DNA of 64,000 bases from Lingula anatina. Its lineage: Eukaryota; Brachiopoda; Lingulata; Lingulida; Lingulidae. Shown piece after piece: positions 55,373 to 63,811 of this stretch (its first letter is position 1; each line of letters opens with the position of its first letter). Both the position numbers and the translations under genes were made by a program. The notes beneath the pieces were generated by a model. That model saw only the letters and a list, made by a program, of their open reading frames with translations. It was not told the origin of the DNA and searched no databases. Location of the stretch: contig NW_019774881.1 in the NCBI RefSeq assembly GCF_001039355.2, positions 129,462 through 193,461 of the forward strand, read 5' to 3'.

Positions 55373-56152
55373 TTAAACGTCTCGGGGGGTGGGAGGCACT
55401 ACTGCCCTAGGTTTGGGGTGAGTGACTCGTCTCCTCACGTTGTCCAGGGCAGCTTGTATGGCGCCCATCGCAGCAGCAGGACTTCCAGGGCGCCATACCG
55501 GGGTCGTCCTCAGACCTCTTAACCAAAACTCGGCCCGCATTAGATCTTCTAAATCATCTAAATTACAGTCAGCGGACGGGATAACAACTATCCTCGCGTG
55601 CTGAAATTGATTTGGCGGAGCCATAGTTTTAATTATGGTAAATAGGAGAGCAACGAGCTCTCCCACCGAATTGAGGTTGCCCTGTGTAGGACACCACCCA
55701 TTAAAATTATAAGATGGGGAAATCCCACCAATACATCAGGCATCATGTCCTTCAGCGCCTCATTAGTTAAATCTCGAGGCGCTGCCAAGTATCTAATATC
55801 GGCAGTCCCTTCGAGTTCTGGCACTTGGCCTTCCTCGTTGGCTTTGATTACCTCTCGTAATGAGGAATTGCCCACAACGTAGGTATCCATAGCCGTGACT
55901 GCCTCAACTAGTGCCAATCGATGTTTGTCAGAAATCACTGTGTACGTTGTTAATAGCGGTGGGGACCCGACGGAAAACTAACACTTTACGTGCTCTGTGG
56001 TAAAGCTTATTACACAACTCTATAGGTTTTAATGCACACGCTGGCAACCATAGCGTTACAGTCAATACACTGCACTGTTTGCTAGGTCCATCATGTGCAT
56101 TAAGGGTTATATAATTAAGAAAGTGTACATAGGCGTCGATGAATATCATCAT
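55373..56152 (-). pseudogene. viral gene of unknown function, broken over three reading frames
   Basis: Three successive open frames tile the same strand: 55928-56152 (74 codons, begins MMIFIDAYVHFLNYI), 55633-55938 (the middle frame, no ATG of its own near its start) and 55373-55666 (an ATG exists at 55624, MAPPNQFQHARIVVIP, but protein-like sequence extends upstream of it). The frames overlap end to end with no intergenic gap, the pattern of one gene of about 250-260 residues interrupted by two frameshifts, one near a TTTCCCC run (about 55709-55716). Alternatives are sequencing indels or three small genes. The protein is rich in Leu/Val/Ala helices and Pro near the C-terminus. No family recognised. 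Confidence 0.5.
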
Positions 56153-56209
56153 GCATTAAGTTATAAAATAAACCCTTCAAGTAAGTACAGGTCAATTTAA
56201 CAATTGGCA

Positions 56210-56872
56210 ATGTACGAGATACACCTAAAACATCCTTTTACAGCTCTTATAGCCGGCCCAACTGGCTCCGGAAAGACGATGTGGGTTAAACGATTGTTAG
56301 CAAATACTGACACGTTGATATTTCCCCCGCCACAAAAGATAATGTACTGTTATGCAATTTGGCAGCCGATCTACGACGACATTCAGAGTGAACACCCTGA
56401 CGCAATAACTTTTTTTAAAGGTATTCCGACAGACCTTAGTGACGAAGCCTTTTTTGATTCTCAGTTGAATAATCTGATAATTCTCGATGATCTCTTTGCT
56501 GAATGCGGGGACGATCCCCTGATACGTGACCTTTTCACAAAGGGGTCTCATCATCGTAACATAAGTGTAGTGCTGATTGTGCAAAATTTATTTCCCAAGG
56601 AAAAACATGCTCGAACTATATCGCTGAACTGTCATTATTTGATCCTTTTTAAAAATCCTCGAGATTTGCTGCAAGTCAAAACGCTAGGAATGCAAATGTA
56701 CCCCAATGACCTTAAGCCGTTTATAGATGTTTATAAAGACGCCACAGTCAATGCACATGGTTACTTACTGATAGACCTTCGTCAGAGCAGTTCGGACAAC
56801 ATTCGTCTGCGAACAAATATCTTTCCAGGAGAAACGCATTACGCATACACTCGCAGCTCTGATGTACCATGA
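56210..56872 (+). CDS. genome-packaging ATPase (FtsK/HerA, A32-like)
   Basis: 220 residues. Drives DNA into the preformed capsid by ATP hydrolysis. Walker A GPTGSGKT lies at about residues 17-24 after the usual KHPFTALIA strand, and Walker B LIILDD at about 90-96. A sensor-type motif SVVLIVQN follows. Length and order match Polinton/adintovirus packaging ATPases. ATG at 56210 was chosen because the upstream in-frame codons begin at a TTG. The stop overlaps the ATG of the next gene by four bases (ATGA), so both are probably expressed from one transcript. All key residues are intact. Confidence 0.93.
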   Translation: MYEIHLKHPFTALIAGPTGSGKTMWVKRLLANTDTLIFPPPQKIMYCYAIWQPIYDDIQSEHPDAITFFKGIPTDLSDEAFFDSQLNNLIILDDLFAECGDDPLIRDLFTKGSHHRNISVVLIVQNLFPKEKHARTISLNCHYLILFKNPRDLLQVKTLGMQMYPNDLKPFIDVYKDATVNAHGYLLIDLRQSSSDNIRLRTNIFPGETHYAYTRSSDVP

Positions 56873-57189
56873 AAGCCGGGTCTGAGAAATTATATAACGC
56901 TCACGTAAAATTGCTTTTAATTGCCGACAAGAAACTTATAAAAGCTATAATACAGAATTCTCACTACGACCTTGTTCGCATATTGTCTAATTACGCATCG
57001 AATCTACTGTATAATACGGATATTAACCTGACTTCGAAAGAAAAATTGTCATTGCGCAGAGTTAAACGCGTCATCAAACAATTGGCTTCTAAAGGAGTTT
57101 CCGTACATCATAAGAAAACATTATTGTTACAAAACATTCCTGCGGTGAAGGCTATTGTCACATCTATAACGCGAAATGTCGGTCTTTAA
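56869..57189 (+). CDS. small basic viral protein downstream of ATPase
   Basis: 106 residues, ATG at 56869 overlapping the ATPase stop. The Lys/Arg-rich helical sequence (SKEKLSLRRVKRVIKQLASKG, with KK and LLLQNIP later) resembles a small protein often found beside capsid or packaging genes in Polinton-type elements, whose role I do not know. It overlaps the next gene's start at 57176. Nothing appears broken. Confidence 0.75.
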   Translation: MKAGSEKLYNAHVKLLLIADKKLIKAIIQNSHYDLVRILSNYASNLLYNTDINLTSKEKLSLRRVKRVIKQLASKGVSVHHKKTLLLQNIPAVKAIVTSITRNVGL

Positions 57190-57890
57190 GAAAATGGTAT
57201 TAATTAACGAGGGCGAACTAAATGCATTAAAACAGAGAGTTAGTAATAATTATTCTCCCCCTATTGGAAGAAACTGTACGCCTAGAAAATGAAATGACAA
57301 AGACTATGCAAAGGACTGATATACCTTTTGATGAAAAAATGAAGCGGTACAACGAATTACAAGTCCAGTACTTGAAAGTCGCACGAAAGAAAGAGCCGGT
57401 TGCAGTTGTTGTGCAAAATACGTCACAACCCTCGGAAGCACATCTTGGAGCTGACACCACTGTCGCAACCGTTACACCTGACGTCAAGTCAGAGCCTGCT
57501 TCTGTAACATCGCATCTTCATGACGAGATTTTGGATTCAATTCCGCAGCGTATGCGACGGAAGGCTAGTGTTATTTTGAGATACATGTCCAATCGTCCTA
57601 ATGTGTTGTCATATAATGATCAGGGTGAAATAAAATTCGAAGGAAATGTCATTCGAGGAACAAATATAATAGATTTATTCCACGATCTTTATGTACCGCG
57701 CAAGAAATACAAACCTCAAGGACTAAACACCTTTTTACAGGGTTTAAAAAGTCTAAATATACCGCTGAGTAACATCTCAAATGTAACGAGACGCAAACAA
57801 ATGATGGCGGGGGAGACTTCTTTAAGCCCTACCCAGCGAGGCACGGGACATGCGGTCAAGTCCAAATTGTCTTTATTTAACATCTATTAA
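57176..57890 (+). pseudogene. viral protein related to conserved Polinton accessory protein, with a frameshift near its N-terminus
   Basis: A frame opens at ATG 57176 (MSVFKKMVLINEGELNALKQ), a start typical of a conserved protein in these elements, but it meets a stop at 57290. The adjoining frame is open from about 57264 to 57890 (LENEMTKTMQRTDIPFDEKM..., 208 codons) and clearly continues the same kind of protein: a coiled-coil N-terminal region, an acidic/Thr linker and a C-terminal basic domain (QRMRRKASVILRYM..., GTNIIDLFHDLYVPRKKY). The switch falls near a run of five C (57257-57261). It may be a real mutation, a homopolymer sequencing error, or a programmed frameshift. Function unknown; possibly virion-associated. 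Confidence 0.7.
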
Positions 57891-57921
57891 AAAGTTTAGA
57901 ACGCAAAATAATGTGATTGCA

Positions 57922-57950
57922 AAGCTTTATTTTCATTTCAGTCGAATAAA
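57922..57950. terminator. overlapping polyadenylation signals for convergent viral genes
   Basis: Within the 65-base gap between the + strand gene ending at 57890 and the - strand protease ending at 57956, AATAAA is present on the + strand (about 57945) and TTTATT, its reverse complement serving the - strand, at about 57927. Confidence 0.65.
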
Positions 57951-57955
57951 TGTGT

Positions 57956-58483
57956 TCAATACAACAATCCTAGTGTTTTCCTTGATCTACACACCTGAAA
58001 ATTCGTATTTACAAGATCGGATATGATGAAATGTGCGTGAACGTAATCATACACTAATATATCGTTAAACTGTTTATCGTTCGTAAATATGCTAAGAATT
58101 TGGTCTAGCTTCTGCCCTCGAGATCGGTTTGACAAGTAATATATACAATACTGCCCACACACTTTGGTATATAAGCTCTGTAATGCTTTGGTATTACAGG
58201 TCCACGCAGAGGTAGAGTTATCGTCCAAAAAACGTTTGAATTTGGCGTTATAATGATACGGTGTATTAGCATAGGTGTCGAAAAATTCTCCCGCTCCATA
58301 TTGGTCAAAGTAAAAAGCGACCCAGTGCGCTCCAGGTTTGTCGTGTGGATCCGTATTAGCTACGACGCATGCAGGATACGTCCATATCTTGACGGGTAAC
58401 ATATCTGACGCAAACACTCCTTTAAAACAAGCGCTTGTAATAGGGTCACCCTTAAGAATGCACTCAATTTGTTTCGTGTTCAT
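57956..58483 (-). CDS. adenain-like cysteine protease (capsid maturation)
   Basis: 175 residues, the usual size for this group. The protease cleaves capsid precursors during maturation. The catalytic order of the adenovirus protease / Ulp1 type is visible: His in PGAHWVAFYFD, an acidic residue in EFFDTY, Gln and Cys in VCGQYCIYYL. The ATG at 58483 is used; the upstream TTG codon overlaps the capsid gene. It directly follows the major capsid gene (stop at 58486), with two bases between, which implies co-transcription of the morphogenesis genes. All catalytic residues are intact. Confidence 0.92.
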   Translation of the reverse strand: MNTKQIECILKGDPITSACFKGVFASDMLPVKIWTYPACVVANTDPHDKPGAHWVAFYFDQYGAGEFFDTYANTPYHYNAKFKRFLDDNSTSAWTCNTKALQSLYTKVCGQYCIYYLSNRSRGQKLDQILSIFTNDKQFNDILVYDYVHAHFIISDLVNTNFQVCRSRKTLGLLY

Positions 58484-58485
58484 CT

Positions 58486-59808
58486 TCAATATTCCACGTA
58501 TACGCTGCGACGTTGGTCAATTTTTATAACGGAATCGAATTCGGCCATTACAATCAACACGCTGTTGTCTACAGCTTGTCCAAACTCGAGTAAAATGTTT
58601 AACGAACCCTGCTTTGTTGGTGATACATAATTGTCGAAATTCTCGTCGGAGGTCAAGTCGAAACCAAACAACATAAAACCGTTAAGATACTCAGCTCTGT
58701 CAATGTCGTTATCTTGCTCCGAATTTACAGCGCCGACTGCCGACAAAAGGTCATAGTACGCTCTTATATAGTTTAACCCTCCGTTAACAGTAAAATCTAA
58801 ATTGTAAGGTTTAAATGGTATTTGTTCCCCCGCCACCAGTAATCGCAGCTGCCTTAAGAAATTATGTTTAAAATTAAACGGATTCTTTTCAAAATTTCCG
58901 GAAAATGCATCATCATCAACCATTGCGATAATGATTCGTTTAGGCATAGTGCCTATGTAAACGTTATCCAGGTTTACATTTCTAACTCCGTTGGGTAGGT
59001 TGATAACCTTCACTTCCCTTCTAGTCATAGGATAACAAGCTAAATGTTTCGCTAATATGTTTTCGTGAGCCAGTTTCAGACGGTCAGAAACTTTGACCCT
59101 CCTTACAAAAAGAGATATATTTTTTATCAGAAATTTTTCGTCTTTTGTCGCCGTATCGGACATCAAACAAAATGCATGGGATGTTCTTCTCAGTTTAATT
59201 CGTACGTCAACGTTGTTCAAAAGTAGTTTATCTTGGTTTGCCAAATCGATTTTTAACGCCCCGTACATCTCCACCGTTCTACTTCTCTGGAACCAGGAAC
59301 TGCGTGCTTGTAATCCCTCATTTCCAGGGTCTCCGTCAATATCCGTATCGTCCATCTGACCAAAAGTGTCCCTATACCACATTTCACTTGTCATCCACGT
59401 TTCTTTAGCATTTTTCCCACGATACAATAAATTTTCCAGGTACGCACGATAGGCATACGTGTTTTGACCTAGGGTTATCAAATGATCATTCAGCTCCACG
59501 TCCACTGCTGCAAATAAGGAGTGAAGCGTATTGTTCACGACTGCCGTGTCTTGCCCTGGATCGAGGTCGGATCCATCAGCCTTGACGATTTTACCCTCCA
59601 CATATAAATTTATTTTTGTTGTATCGATGTATTCGTCGGGAGTGCCTTTAATGACAAATTCTATCACAGGGCTCACGTCTGATAAAGAGGAGACAGGGCG
59701 TATCTCCTCCATATTACTAGACAAAATTTCCGTTTGAAAATGTTGACGGGCATTGCTAAATAAATCAAGCTCCGATTTTACGATTGTGTCGTTCGCGGGG
59801 TCAATCAT
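58486..59808 (-). CDS. major capsid protein (double jelly-roll type)
   Basis: 440 residues starting MIDPANDTIV. The sequence follows Polinton/adintovirus major capsid proteins: an N-terminal segment SPVIEFVIKGTPDEYIDTTK, NTLHSLFAAVDVELND, NTYAYRAYLENLL, a middle SWFQRSRTVEMYGALKIDL and an RRTSHAFCLM strand region, then LNGFMLFGFDLTSDE near the end. The family forms pseudo-hexameric trimers of two jelly rolls building an icosahedral shell; this structural statement rests on family knowledge. The frame is uninterrupted and full length. Confidence 0.92.
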   Translation of the reverse strand: MIDPANDTIVKSELDLFSNARQHFQTEILSSNMEEIRPVSSLSDVSPVIEFVIKGTPDEYIDTTKINLYVEGKIVKADGSDLDPGQDTAVVNNTLHSLFAAVDVELNDHLITLGQNTYAYRAYLENLLYRGKNAKETWMTSEMWYRDTFGQMDDTDIDGDPGNEGLQARSSWFQRSRTVEMYGALKIDLANQDKLLLNNVDVRIKLRRTSHAFCLMSDTATKDEKFLIKNISLFVRRVKVSDRLKLAHENILAKHLACYPMTRREVKVINLPNGVRNVNLDNVYIGTMPKRIIIAMVDDDAFSGNFEKNPFNFKHNFLRQLRLLVAGEQIPFKPYNLDFTVNGGLNYIRAYYDLLSAVGAVNSEQDNDIDRAEYLNGFMLFGFDLTSDENFDNYVSPTKQGSLNILLEFGQAVDNSVLIVMAEFDSVIKIDQRRSVYVEY

Positions 59809-59810
59809 GT

Positions 59811-60173
59811 CTAAAAATTTGTATCTCGTGCCTTGTACGAACGTGTCCGCTTTGTCTTCTTAATATTTGTACTTCTGGCTACTTTCGGAGTGTTGTGCCT
59901 TTTTATAGTCATGGAGTTTAATGTTTTTCTTATGACGTCACCATTAACATACAATTCTGGTTTCGAGGCAGGTCGCTTTTTAGCTTTTGTTTTTGAAGGG
60001 GGGTGCTCAGTGTGCTTCGACTTTGTTAGTCTATTTACATGCAGTACTTCTGCGTGTCGAGGTTGCACCAATCGTCCCCCTCTCTGTAATCGAGCTCCTC
60101 GGTATTTACTTATCGAACCCCCACCTGTCTGCGCCTCGTATCTTTTCACAAGCGCTTCATACACAGGGTCCAT
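59811..60173 (-). CDS. basic virion-core or pX-like protein
   Basis: 120 residues, very Lys/Arg-rich (for example KTKAKKRPASKP and KKTKRTRSYKA). The N-terminus (YEALVKRYEAQTGGG, then RLQRGGRL) has the GGG and QRG motifs of the small basic protein placed next to the capsid genes in Polinton-type and adenovirus-like systems, where such proteins bind DNA or the inner capsid. Stop to next ATG spacing is two bases. Role inferred from composition and location. Confidence 0.72.
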   Translation of the reverse strand: MDPVYEALVKRYEAQTGGGSISKYRGARLQRGGRLVQPRHAEVLHVNRLTKSKHTEHPPSKTKAKKRPASKPELYVNGDVIRKTLNSMTIKRHNTPKVARSTNIKKTKRTRSYKARDTNF

Positions 60174-60175
60174 TG

Positions 60176-60907
60176 TTATAATAAATTCTTTCTGCGAAAA
60201 TGAAGTGTTGCTATCGCTTTCCCACTATCAAACTGTACTAACTCACCCGTGTCACGACTTATATCTATTCGAATTGTATCGATTTGACGACAATTCAGAG
60301 GGACGTATATGGGATTGTCAAATGTTTTTGTGACTATCTGTCCGTAGTCCCCATTAATATTGACGATCCTCAGTAAATTTGCGGAAGCGTCACCAACCAT
60401 CTGATTTTGAATAACATCTGTATACACGTAAAGAGAATTGAACCCTAGTGTCATATTAGGAGGAAAGGGAGCTATCGTATCTGAATTAAGTCTAGTGTTA
60501 GAATTAAATCCAAGCAATTTCGCCATGTCTCCCGCAACATCAATATATGCTCCAGATTTCAAGTGAACTGTCACTCGTCTGCTGATAATGTTATAGCCTA
60601 AAGTGATGTTTGTTTTCCCGATAACTGTCAGCTGGTTGTGAATTTCTGTTATTAGATCATTAATTGTCGGATAGTATCCTGCAGAAATTCTCATTGTGTT
60701 CGATTTTAGACCGTCGTAATAACCGAGTGAACTATCCTGTACGTTATTCCACGAATATGGGTACTGCAGTTCGATCAATGCTACTTCATAATCACCTTCT
60801 AGATTTAACGACGACGACAATTTTGTTTGAAAAGACTCGGGTCTATTGTTGGGGAAATACTTGAAGCTGCTGTTGGATGGTAAGATAACATGAAAAGACG
60901 ACGCCAT
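60176..60907 (-). CDS. minor capsid (penton-type) protein
   Basis: 243 residues from ATG 60907 (MASSFHVILPSNSSFKYFPN). The opening motif, then the SLNLEGDYEVALIELQYPYSW region, is the signature of the single-jelly-roll minor capsid protein in Polintons and adintoviruses that occupies the five-fold vertices. An in-frame upstream start (60928) adds seven residues and is less likely. It lies between the integrase and the basic core protein on the same strand. Intact. Confidence 0.9.
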   Translation of the reverse strand: MASSFHVILPSNSSFKYFPNNRPESFQTKLSSSLNLEGDYEVALIELQYPYSWNNVQDSSLGYYDGLKSNTMRISAGYYPTINDLITEIHNQLTVIGKTNITLGYNIISRRVTVHLKSGAYIDVAGDMAKLLGFNSNTRLNSDTIAPFPPNMTLGFNSLYVYTDVIQNQMVGDASANLLRIVNINGDYGQIVTKTFDNPIYVPLNCRQIDTIRIDISRDTGELVQFDSGKAIATLHFRRKNLL

Positions 60908-60945
60908 GGTTTCAAATGATATGCACAACTGTTTACAGTTTGCTT

Positions 60946-62076
60946 TTATGCTTTTTTAATATCAGTAGATCGTACCCATGAATTAAAACGGTTAGAGTAG
61001 CCTGCCCATTTCACAAAATGCTGTCTTGAGACACCTTTACCTCTAGATTTCAAAATTTTTTCTACGCGGTACACATCGTCCTTTTTAATAACCCTTGTCA
61101 ATTCTGGTTCATAAAATACACCTTCAATTTGCTCTCCATTGTAATCCACCACCCTGTACACAGGGGGCTTTCTCTTCAGTTTTGCAGATATTGTGAATAT
61201 TTCCTGTGTCCAACCCTGCTCGTATCCTTTCGCAAAAGGAGTGCGTGTTTTACTTAATCTTACGGTGTCGCCCACTTTAAATTTAAAGTTTGTCTTCCCA
61301 TTCTTTACTTTCCCATACAAATTTTCCCATACGGTATTTGCATTTCGTGGATTGACATTAACAGGTGCCATATTTATGCTGCGGTGTCTTGCATGGTTAT
61401 ATCCAGACAATAACTCATCCAGTACTGTCACATATGTTAACGTACTATTTGCTGTGAAATATCTGAACAAACGGGCCTTCAAAGTTCTAATAACACGCTC
61501 AACCACAGAGCTTTTTCTTTCCGATTTTGTTGTGAAAAAAGCTATGCCTTGGCTCTTGAGGTACGCCTGAAATTTCCTATTTGTGAATTCCGTCCCTGCA
61601 TCTGTTTGAAGAACTAGTGGTTTTCTGCCTTCGGATACAATGTTTTTAAACGCATCTAATACATTATCAGCCGATTTCGATTTGATGGGTACGGCCCACC
61701 CGAATTTTGAAAATATATCAATCACGGTTAGTAAGTATTTCATTCCTTTATTGTATTTTGCTAATTTGCTTACGTCAGCCAAATCTCCCTGCCACTGGTC
61801 ATCGATATAATTGACCATCACACGATTTGTACTGAAGTGTTTTCTAACAGGCGCATGCAATGTATACACATCTTGGCTGGCAAGGAAATCTTCTATTTCC
61901 CGTCGACTAATCTTCCTGCCGTCTTTTCTAACCGCATTATACAATTTTAACACGCCTCCAAAACTAGCGGGATCTGACGGATTGGTATACAATCCATGCA
62001 AATATGTATTGTTTTTAATCGGTCCTTTCTTTTTCTTCATTAATTTTTTGGAATCGCGTAACCCTTTCTTATACAT
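60946..62076 (-). CDS. retroviral-type integrase with C-terminal chromodomain
   Basis: 376 residues. Catalyses insertion of the element's DNA into the host genome. The catalytic triad is visible: Asp in WQGDLADV, Asp in VLQTDAGTEF and Glu in SSVVERVIRTLK. A basic N-terminal region with HAPVRKHF precedes the core. After the core come an SH3-like KVGDTVRL region and a chromodomain (YRVEKILKS, HFVKWAGY, NSWV), expected to guide insertion to marked chromatin. No break seen. It is separated from the minor capsid gene by 38 bases. Confidence 0.93.
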   Translation of the reverse strand: MYKKGLRDSKKLMKKKKGPIKNNTYLHGLYTNPSDPASFGGVLKLYNAVRKDGRKISRREIEDFLASQDVYTLHAPVRKHFSTNRVMVNYIDDQWQGDLADVSKLAKYNKGMKYLLTVIDIFSKFGWAVPIKSKSADNVLDAFKNIVSEGRKPLVLQTDAGTEFTNRKFQAYLKSQGIAFFTTKSERKSSVVERVIRTLKARLFRYFTANSTLTYVTVLDELLSGYNHARHRSINMAPVNVNPRNANTVWENLYGKVKNGKTNFKFKVGDTVRLSKTRTPFAKGYEQGWTQEIFTISAKLKRKPPVYRVVDYNGEQIEGVFYEPELTRVIKKDDVYRVEKILKSRGKGVSRQHFVKWAGYSNRFNSWVRSTDIKKA

Positions 62077-62114
62077 CCCTTGTCTCAATCGATAACTAAA
62101 TGTTTTTTCGATTC

Positions 62115-62588
62115 CTACGGATACTTATAGTTGTCATCAACCTCATCGTAAGGGGTATTGAGTAGTGTCATCACGGTACTCGGGGTACGTACAGCGGGGG
62201 TTGTATGACCCACGACAAAATTATCAACGAATTTAAGGCGTTTTTGCGGTGTAAGTGGAACGTTAAAACGATTATTCAGTCTCTTTTCGACGGTATTCAT
62301 AGTGCAGTGAGGCGAGTGTCGTTCGTGTTCGACATCTGCCGCATCTCTCAGTGGATCCCAATTCTTTAGGTTTAAATTACAATAAAAACAATGTACCATA
62401 TCGTTATGTTTAGGCGTTCGAGGATCTCTGTAAAAGCCGCTAATGGCTAAGGGTATAGGATTGACCAGTAATTTGCAGGGCCAATTGAGAAAGCTCAGTA
62501 TTCGATCTTCTTCTTTTGCATAAGGCATGCTCGGCCCATTTAGCTTTTCCCCCACCCCTGCATCCGATTCTAGATGTCCATCATCCAT
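62115..62588 (-). CDS. BIR-domain (IAP-like) protein carried by the virus
   Basis: 157 residues from ATG 62588. One complete BIR domain (about 30-100): RILSFLNWP, ISGFYRDP, then the zinc ligands in VHCFYC, EHERH and SPHC with NLKNWDP between. BIR domains of the inhibitor-of-apoptosis family bind caspases or IAP antagonists. No RING finger is present in the remaining about 55 residues, so ligase activity is unlikely. Presence inside the viral gene array suggests a captured host gene used against host cell death; that purpose is inference. It lies upstream of the integrase on the same strand. Confidence 0.88.
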   Translation of the reverse strand: MDDGHLESDAGVGEKLNGPSMPYAKEEDRILSFLNWPCKLLVNPIPLAISGFYRDPRTPKHNDMVHCFYCNLNLKNWDPLRDAADVEHERHSPHCTMNTVEKRLNNRFNVPLTPQKRLKFVDNFVVGHTTPAVRTPSTVMTLLNTPYDEVDDNYKYP

Positions 62589-62866
62589 ACCAGATAATGA
62601 AATAATATAAAAAAAAGTCTGCAATCACATTATTTTATTTGCTCTTTTTATAGTTAATGTGTCTAATATTTCAACCAATCAAACTAGTTCTAATATTTTT
62701 ATACAGTTATTTCAACCAATCAAACTTCTTCTTATTATATTTGATACAATTACTTTATCCAATCAAATGTCTTTTTTCTGTTATACATATTTACATACAT
62801 TGTCTTAATGCATTTCTTAATTTTCATTCACATCCACAATGCCAATTGTCTTTTACTGTTCAGTGT
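62589..62866. promoter_or_regulatory. non-coding gap with three spaced CCAATCA boxes
   Basis: CCAATCA occurs at 62675-62681, 62716-62722 and 62759-62765, within two similar blocks tttcaaccaatcaaact and a third, spaced 41 and 43 bases. The region is directly upstream of the BIR gene (read leftward as ATTGG boxes) and AT-rich. CCAAT boxes are common promoter elements; role here is inferred. Confidence 0.5.
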
Positions 62867-63724
62867 TCATTGTGGGTTTCGTTTGACACAGACAGTCTCA
62901 CACGCATCGTAAGCAAGTCTTGCGAGGATAGTGTCAGGGACTAACACATGGTTTGGATCTTCCACGTCTTTACGAAAATCTTCCAGCAACGCAGCGGTCA
63001 TGATGATGGAAAGGATGTACGGGTTTTCTGGTTGATTCAATTTTTGCTTCACCAGTTTGTAGGCCTTCAGTATTTCCCCGTGGCTCACAGCAGCTTTTGC
63101 CCTGGTGAAGTAGATGTGCACCGAAACCGCCCAGTCTGCCATGCATCCATCCATATGATGCTTTTGGGATCCGTGATCGGCTATACATCCAGTGCAGAAC
63201 CTTCCTCGCATGGCCAGTAATTCTTTCACAATGAACTTCACGTAGATGAGACGAACTAACGCTACGTCTGCCTCTACGTCGTTCTCTGCCCCGAACATTT
63301 TATCGTCGCCCGTTTTGGACTCGGCACTGGTCGATGTCAGAGGGATTACGCCCAATGCCTCGTTTATTTCAGGTACTTTGGTCAGCAGTGCCTCCCATGT
63401 GCTTTTATCAAGTGTTACATCGTATATTGGAGCATAAGCCTGACTTACTGGTTGGTAAACTATCTTCAACAGCGATTCCTCCTTCTCGATGTCGTACATC
63501 ACCCGGACGCCATGGTTTTCTCCCACCTGCTGGTCTATTTCAGTGTCCTCTGTCATAGCAGCTTGAACAACGGGGACAATCTGTTGGAAATCTTGCCATG
63601 CCTCTCTCAACAGCCGAATCTTGTTCATTGTATTCAATTCGCTGAATACAATCAAAGCAACCCCTTGCTTGCTCTGACATACAGTGACCATGATATCATC
63701 ACTGAGTTTGAAGAATCGAGACAT
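62867..63724 (-). CDS. viral protein with two PC4-like segments, possibly DNA-binding
   Basis: 285 residues from ATG 63724 (MSRFFKLSDDIMVTVCQSKQ). Residues 1-55 and about 65-130 each read like a PC4/ssDNA-binding half: a beta-rich stretch ending in a helix with a central Trp (LREAWQDFQQIVPVVQAA and STWEALLTKVPEINEA). Such folds bind single-stranded DNA and appear in transcription cofactors and viral SSBs, so a replication or transcription role is plausible but weak. The C-terminal half is helical with a Cys/His cluster (FCTGCIADHGSQKHHMDGC), possibly a zinc site. The first gene from the right terminus. No family assignment is certain. Confidence 0.6.
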   Translation of the reverse strand: MSRFFKLSDDIMVTVCQSKQGVALIVFSELNTMNKIRLLREAWQDFQQIVPVVQAAMTEDTEIDQQVGENHGVRVMYDIEKEESLLKIVYQPVSQAYAPIYDVTLDKSTWEALLTKVPEINEALGVIPLTSTSAESKTGDDKMFGAENDVEADVALVRLIYVKFIVKELLAMRGRFCTGCIADHGSQKHHMDGCMADWAVSVHIYFTRAKAAVSHGEILKAYKLVKQKLNQPENPYILSIIMTAALLEDFRKDVEDPNHVLVPDTILARLAYDACETVCVKRNPQ

Positions 63725-63811
63725 TATGCTGGTGGAACGTACGTACACTTTATGTCAGGATTTATACTGATATAGTCAAATAGCTCTTTCTCTTCTGCTT
63801 TTATAGAATCT

